9,636 nucleotides of DNA, taken from Chlamydiota bacterium. Its GTDB lineage: Bacteria; Chlamydiota; Chlamydiia; Chlamydiales; SM23-39. The position numbers and the translations under genes are program-made. This document shows, piece by piece, positions 6,754-9,636 of this stretch. The stretch is taken from contig DAIDIM010000176.1 in the NCBI GenBank assembly GCA_027459365.1, positions 1 to 9,636 on the forward strand. The letters are read 5' to 3'. Position 1 is the stretch's first letter, and every line of letters begins with the position of its first letter. Below the pieces are notes generated by a model. The model ran no database searches, was not told the DNA's origin, and saw only the letters and a list, made by a program, of their open reading frames with translations.

Positions 6754-7519
6754 GATCAATCAAAAGACCATGATAGCAAAACGTGAGTCGATAGGCATGC
6801 AAGAGGGGCCTTGATGCGTAAGTCTTTGATCGAAAATGACTTGCGTATTGTCTATCGAGGATCAATGGATGCCCCATTTCTGCCATGTGGACACGAATCT
6901 GATGTGTACGCCCTGTGAGAGGCTGACAATTTACTAAGGTGACGTGAGATCCCCTTGCGATCACTTTAAAGTGGGTAATTGCATGATCGCCTCTGGGAGA
7001 TGATCCCCAAATCGTTTGACCGTGATAGCTTCCTTTTTTAGCGAGGAAATTATCAATAGTTCCTGTTTCTTGTTGGATTACTCCATCAACAATTGCGAGA
7101 TACTCTTTTTTAATCTCGCGACTTGCAAAAAGTGCCATGATCTCATCGCGCGCTTGCACATTTTTTGCTAAAATCATTAGGCCTGTTGTGTCTTTATCTA
7201 GGCGATGGACGAGTAGGAGTTTTCTCCCAAAAGTGCGCTCACAATTTTGCTCATTACACACCCAATTGACCGGTTTATCAACAATCTGAAAAGCCTCATT
7301 TTCGAACAGAATTGTCCATTTAGAGATGGTTTTCTGAGGAGGAAAATATTCAACAACCATCCCCGGCTCTAACCAAGAAGAGCCAAAACGTTCAATGCGG
7401 CCGTTGACTTTGCAACAATTGTGTTCAAGATTTCGACGAATTCCCTTTACAGAGCCGCCAATTTTTTCCTGCAGAAAATGGGCAAGCTGTTGCCTCTTTT
7501 CAACTCGAAATCTAGTCAT
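6692..7519 (-). CDS. RluA-family RNA pseudouridine synthase with S4 domain (RluD-like)
   Basis: 275 residues. It converts specific uridines in rRNA (or tRNA) to pseudouridine. An S4-type RNA-binding domain is at the N-terminus (about 8-56, 'LAHFLQEKI' to 'CKVNGRIERFGSSWLEPGMVV'). The catalytic motif 'LVHRLDKDTTGLMILAKN' (103-120) carries the nucleophile D108. 'KKEYLAIVDG' (137-146) supplies the conserved Tyr, and 'LTGRTHQIRVHMAEMGHPL' (201-219) the conserved Arg and base-contact strand. The linker between 'VDKPVNWV' and the HRLD motif is shorter than in RluD. The target uridine cannot be assigned from sequence. The ATG at 7519 overlaps the pepA stop by 8 nt and no good Shine-Dalgarno site precedes it, so translation probably depends on coupling to pepA. 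Its 3' end overlaps the glycosyltransferase gene tail-to-tail. Confidence 0.93.
   Translation of the reverse strand: MTRFRVEKRQQLAHFLQEKIGGSVKGIRRNLEHNCCKVNGRIERFGSSWLEPGMVVEYFPPQKTISKWTILFENEAFQIVDKPVNWVCNEQNCERTFGRKLLLVHRLDKDTTGLMILAKNVQARDEIMALFASREIKKEYLAIVDGVIQQETGTIDNFLAKKGSYHGQTIWGSSPRGDHAITHFKVIARGSHVTLVNCQPLTGRTHQIRVHMAEMGHPLILDRQYASHFRSKTYASRPLLHAYRLTFCYHGLLIDLTCPPPQDFLKICEEQSLKI
6715..6738. terminator. Palindrome inside the convergent gene overlap, possible bidirectional terminator
   Basis: CGCAGATTTTT (6715-6725) is followed directly by AAAAAATCTTGCG (6726-6738), its reverse complement except for one bulged base. The palindrome sits inside the 62-bp region shared by the ends of the glycosyltransferase and pseudouridine synthase genes. 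The only T-run is within the stem and no separate U-tract follows on either strand, so this is not a textbook intrinsic terminator. Its symmetric position between colliding transcripts is the main argument. Confidence 0.3.
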
Positions 7520-8981
7520 TGATATGTTTTAAATATTCAACGAGGAGCTGCACTCCATAACCTGTCGCTTTAGTTGGGTGATAATACTTCGATTTCGACC
7601 AATATGCTGCCCCTGCAATATCAATATGGGCCCATTTTGTATCCCCGACAAATTCTTGCAGAAAGAGGGCCCCTTTAATGGCGCCTGCATCTCGTCCTCC
7701 TGAATTGACAAGGTCTGCAATATCGGACTTAAAAGACTCTTTATATTCATTGATGAGCGGAAGTCTCCATAAAGCATCTGAAGTTTTATGAGAGGCCTCT
7801 AACAGATCTTTTGCAAGCGTTTCATCATTTGCACAAAAGCCAGCCATGAGTTCACCGAATGTCATAACAACGCTGCCAGTTAATGTCGCAAGATCGATGA
7901 TCAAACTTGGCTTGATATTTTTAACAACATAGGAAAGGGCATCGGCTAAAATCAAGCGCCCTTCCGCATCTGTATTGTTGATTTCAATCGTCTTGCCAGA
8001 ATAGGAACGATACACGTCTCCCAATTTATAACTCTTTGAGCCTATTGCATTTTCAACACTTGGAACAACCACTGTGACATTGACTTTTAGACCTAAAATG
8101 GCGATGGTTCGGATAGTTGCAAGAACCGCCGCGGCTCCAGCCATATCGCACTTCATCCCGAGCATCCCTTCCGTTGGTTTTATCGAGAGCCCCCCTGTGT
8201 CATAAGTGACCCCCTTACCCACCAATACAATCTGTTTTTTGGACTTAGGATTCCCAGTGTATGCGACCTCAATCAAGAATGGATCAACATGCGACGCTCT
8301 ATTCACCGCTAAAATAAGTCCCATTTTTTGTTTCTCAAGCCACGCTCTGTCATAGATCGTGGTCTTGATCTTTGAAGATACTTTCTCAATTTCACGCGCG
8401 GTTTCTGCAAGGTGAAATGGGATGATATCATCTGCGTTATCGTTGACTAAGTCTCTTGCAAAATAGACCCCCTCCATAATCGTGGAGGTCTCTTCCAAAA
8501 TTGTGGTATCTTTCACTTCGATCCCAATCAGGCTCACCTTTTCTAGCATTGGTGGCGCCTCTTTGAGCCCTTCTCCCATCAACTTATGGAACGTATAATT
8601 AGAGAGCAAAATCCCTTCCCAAAAGCCAATTAAAACCTCTTTGTGATCGATTTTTTTGTGTTTTGGAATGACAATATTGACCGATTTTGCTTTTACGCTC
8701 TTGACTGCGCGGAGCGCTGAGGCAATCGCTCTTCGAAGGAGTTCTATTGTCACTTTATCTTCAGGACCCAAACCTAAAGCCAAAATTCTCGTCTCTTTTC
8801 CATCCTTTGGATAGACGAAAAAAGTTTCCCCATTTTTCCCTTTAAAATCACCCGATAAAAAAACAGGATCCAGAGATGATTTTAAGCTCGATGGAGAGTG
8901 CAATGATTTTTCCCAAAAAGGGAAAATCAAAACATCAGCTTTTTCTCGTTTGTCAAATTGAGAGACGAATTTGTATTTCAA
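7512..8981 (-). CDS. pepA: Leucyl aminopeptidase, M17 family (cytosol aminopeptidase)
   Basis: 489 residues. A cytoplasmic hexameric metallopeptidase that removes N-terminal residues, especially Leu, from peptides. All M17 active-site residues are present: metal ligands K256, D261, D279, D338 and E340, catalytic K268 and R342, in 'VGKGVTYDTGGLSIKP' (254-269) and the family signature 'NTDAEGRL' (336-343). The less conserved N-terminal domain covers about 1-165. The length is normal for the family. The start is TTG: an in-frame stop lies only three codons upstream and the first internal Met is far inside (near 135), while GAGG (8992-8989) sits 7 nt before the TTG. The TTG overlaps the ssb stop by 4 nt (TTGA), so pepA is coupled to ssb. 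E. coli PepA also binds DNA in site-specific recombination; nothing here shows whether this one does. Confidence 0.96.
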   Translation of the reverse strand: MKYKFVSQFDKREKADVLIFPFWEKSLHSPSSLKSSLDPVFLSGDFKGKNGETFFVYPKDGKETRILALGLGPEDKVTIELLRRAIASALRAVKSVKAKSVNIVIPKHKKIDHKEVLIGFWEGILLSNYTFHKLMGEGLKEAPPMLEKVSLIGIEVKDTTILEETSTIMEGVYFARDLVNDNADDIIPFHLAETAREIEKVSSKIKTTIYDRAWLEKQKMGLILAVNRASHVDPFLIEVAYTGNPKSKKQIVLVGKGVTYDTGGLSIKPTEGMLGMKCDMAGAAAVLATIRTIAILGLKVNVTVVVPSVENAIGSKSYKLGDVYRSYSGKTIEINNTDAEGRLILADALSYVVKNIKPSLIIDLATLTGSVVMTFGELMAGFCANDETLAKDLLEASHKTSDALWRLPLINEYKESFKSDIADLVNSGGRDAGAIKGALFLQEFVGDTKWAHIDIAGAAYWSKSKYYHPTKATGYGVQLLVEYLKHIND

Positions 8982-9436
8982 AAGGGTACCTCATCGTCAA
9001 AAGTAGAGCTTTGAGGTTGAGTGCCTCCTCCCATAGCTGGCATGCTCATGTAAGGGTTAGGCATACTTTGTGTGTGATTTGTTGGATTTGCCTGTTGCTC
9101 ATCGTTTCCTTGAGATCCTCCCGGTTTTCCAAAGGGTGAAAACTGCAATGAAACAGCTGTGAGCTCTAAAGAAACCTGAGGCTTGCCTTCTCGATCTGTA
9201 TAGATTTCAGGCTTTTGCATTTCACCAACCACAATGACAGCACTCCCTTTCTTCAAAAAAGGCATCATGTTTTTGAATTGCTCCTCCCAAATGGTGACAC
9301 GCCACCAAATGGTCACATCCTGGCCTGCCTTTCGAGATTTTGTTGCCACGCGAAGGGTGGTTACTTTTTTCCCCGTTTGAGTAAATCGTGTTTCCGGATC
9401 TGTACCTAAATGCCCTGCAATATGAATGAAATTCAT
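8978..9436 (-). CDS. ssb: Single-stranded DNA-binding protein
   Basis: 152 residues. It coats single-stranded DNA in replication, recombination and repair. The OB-fold fills about residues 1-103, from 'MNFIHIAGHLGTDPETRFT' through 'TIWWRVTIW' (42-50), with aromatic residues available for base stacking, and 'KKGSAVIVVGEM', to 'LQFSPFG' (97-103). A low-complexity Gly/Gln/Asn/Pro/Met linker follows (104-146). The acidic tip ends 'DDEVPF', a form of the usual DDDIPF tail that recruits partner proteins. ATG 9436 is preferred because it gives the standard N-terminus and is preceded by GGGG 6 nt away. A GTG at 9466 would add ten residues with no family support, but it touches the stop of an upstream open frame. 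The gene is followed directly by pepA, as in Chlamydia trachomatis. Confidence 0.95.
   Translation of the reverse strand: MNFIHIAGHLGTDPETRFTQTGKKVTTLRVATKSRKAGQDVTIWWRVTIWEEQFKNMMPFLKKGSAVIVVGEMQKPEIYTDREGKPQVSLELTAVSLQFSPFGKPGGSQGNDEQQANPTNHTQSMPNPYMSMPAMGGGTQPQSSTFDDEVPF
8989..8993 (-). promoter_or_regulatory. Shine-Dalgarno site deciding the TTG start of pepA
   Basis: On the minus strand TGAGG lies inside the last codons of ssb, and its GAGG core ends 7 nt before the pepA TTG at 8981. Together with the in-frame stop just upstream, it fixes TTG as the start. Confidence 0.75.
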
Positions 9437-9464
9437 AGACGCCCCATCATTAAATTTACCCCCC

Positions 9465-9494
9465 ACTATAAACGATCGTTAACAAAATATTCAA
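9465..9494 (-). promoter_or_regulatory. Predicted promoter of the ssb-pepA-rlu unit, with a 10-bp palindrome in the spacer
   Basis: On the minus strand TTGAAT (9494-9489) and TATAGT (9470-9465) are 18 bp apart, four and five of six matches to the housekeeping consensus. Initiation would fall near 9458, giving a leader of about 22 nt that contains the ssb ribosome binding site. A perfect palindrome AACGATCGTT (9471-9480) abuts the -10 box within the spacer and could be an operator. The -10 box also overlaps the stop codon of the open frame running in from the window edge. Confidence 0.5.
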
Positions 9495-9636
9495 CAGATA
9501 TATTAGTGAGCCATTCCCGATGTGCCTCTTCGACGATATTCGGGAAGCTTTTCGACGATTTTACCGCCATTTTTCGCAAAGCCATATAACTTAGTAAGAT
9601 ATCAGCTTTGCGAAAATGGGATAAACTCGTTCGAAA
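9466..9636 (-). CDS. Possible 3' end of an unrecognised gene upstream of ssb (partial)
   Basis: On the minus strand a frame is open from the window edge to a TAG at 9468-9466, giving 56 residues that end 'EYFVNDRL'. The last part ('NIVEEAHREWLTNISVEYF') looks like an ordinary soluble helical protein, and codon choice is similar to the neighbours. I do not recognise the family. Against it, the frame is short, its first half lies inside a long imperfect palindrome, and a chance open stretch of this length is possible. If real, its stop touches the GTG at 9466 and ssb would be the next gene in the same direction. It could also be the decayed end of a transposase or another gene. Confidence 0.38.
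   Translation of the reverse strand, partial: FRTSLSHFRKADILLSYMALRKMAVKSSKSFPNIVEEAHREWLTNISVEYFVNDRL
9549..9636. repeat. Long imperfect palindrome cut by the window edge
   Basis: An inner pair, 9567-9582 (ending CGCAAAGC) and 9605-9619 (starting GCTTTGCG), matches over 15 bp with a single bulged T. Pairing continues outward: TTTTCGACGATTTTACC (9549-9565) matches the reverse complement of about 9620-9636 with a few mismatches and one gap. Around a loop of 22 nt, the arms are therefore at least 32-34 nt long and the right arm may continue past the window. The sequence is unrelated to the 4103-4267 element. It may be a palindromic repeat element, a transcription-end hairpin, or one terminus of a larger insertion. 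Confidence 0.6.

Noticed and set aside
8876..9139. Plus-strand open frame of 87 codons opposite the pepA/ssb junction
   Set aside because: Antisense to two well-supported genes, no motif, and a cysteine/leucine-rich translation typical of a shadow frame.
9437..9466. GTG at 9466 as the ssb start
   Set aside because: The extra ten residues have no counterpart in SSB proteins, and the ATG at 9436 has a GGGG ribosome-binding site and gives the usual N-terminus. Coupling to an upstream frame remains a minor possibility.
9514..9546. TTCCCGA (9514-9520) and TCGGGAA (9540-9546) inverted pair as a terminator or operator
   Set aside because: A 7-bp stem with a 19-nt loop and no T-run; likely chance or part of coding sequence.
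9529..9559. Direct repeat TTCGACGAT at 9529-9537 and 9551-9559
   Set aside because: Only two 9-bp copies, inside a region already showing palindromic structure and a possible coding frame; too short to call a repeat array or origin iterons.

Overview
The window looks like part of the chromosome of a Chlamydiae-phylum bacterium, probably an environmental (Parachlamydia-, Waddlia- or Simkania-like) lineage rather than Chlamydia itself. The main reason is the ssb-pepA gene pair at the right end, which is also adjacent in Chlamydia trachomatis (recalled knowledge, not searched), combined with an SSB whose OB-fold ends in a chlamydial-looking 'LQFSPFG' segment. The DNA is moderately AT-rich, and non-ATG starts occur. 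The assignment is an inference.

Layout. (1) Positions 1-3992, plus strand: the 3' part of an MdtA-like periplasmic adaptor gene, joined by an ATGA overlap to a complete 1028-residue RND (HAE1, MdtB/MdtC-like) efflux permease. No outer-membrane channel gene is visible. (2) Positions 3993-4279: a gene-free convergent gap. It holds short inverted repeats and a 165-bp near-palindromic element with perfect 22-bp terminal inverted repeats, apparently flanked by a 5-bp ATTTT duplication (MITE-like). (3) Positions 4280-5023, minus strand: a short PrmA-like ribosomal protein L11 methyltransferase. (4) Positions 5039-6753, plus strand: a divergent two-gene unit made of a membrane-anchored, kinase-fold-like protein of unknown function and a family 9 (heptosyltransferase-type) glycosyltransferase, coupled by an ATGA overlap. 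The prmA/kinase-like start region is only 15 bp and carries overlapping face-to-face -10 boxes, so both genes could be leaderless. (5) Positions 9436-6692, minus strand: a tightly packed ssb-pepA-pseudouridine synthase unit. ssb/pepA overlap by 4 nt and pepA/rlu by 8 nt. The rlu gene overlaps the end of the glycosyltransferase gene tail-to-tail by 62 bp. (6) Positions 9466-9636: ssb upstream region with a plausible sigma-66/sigma-70 type promoter, an open frame running off the window edge, and a long imperfect palindrome cut by the edge.

Functionally, the left part is drug or metabolite export across the envelope. The middle part is possibly envelope glycoconjugate synthesis (GT9 plus an unrecognised kinase-like partner). 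The right part is housekeeping: DNA replication/repair, peptide turnover and rRNA modification. The most unusual items are the MITE-like element, the compact divergent promoter, the kinase-like protein and the right-edge palindrome. No CRISPR array, tRNA, rRNA or complete insertion sequence was seen.
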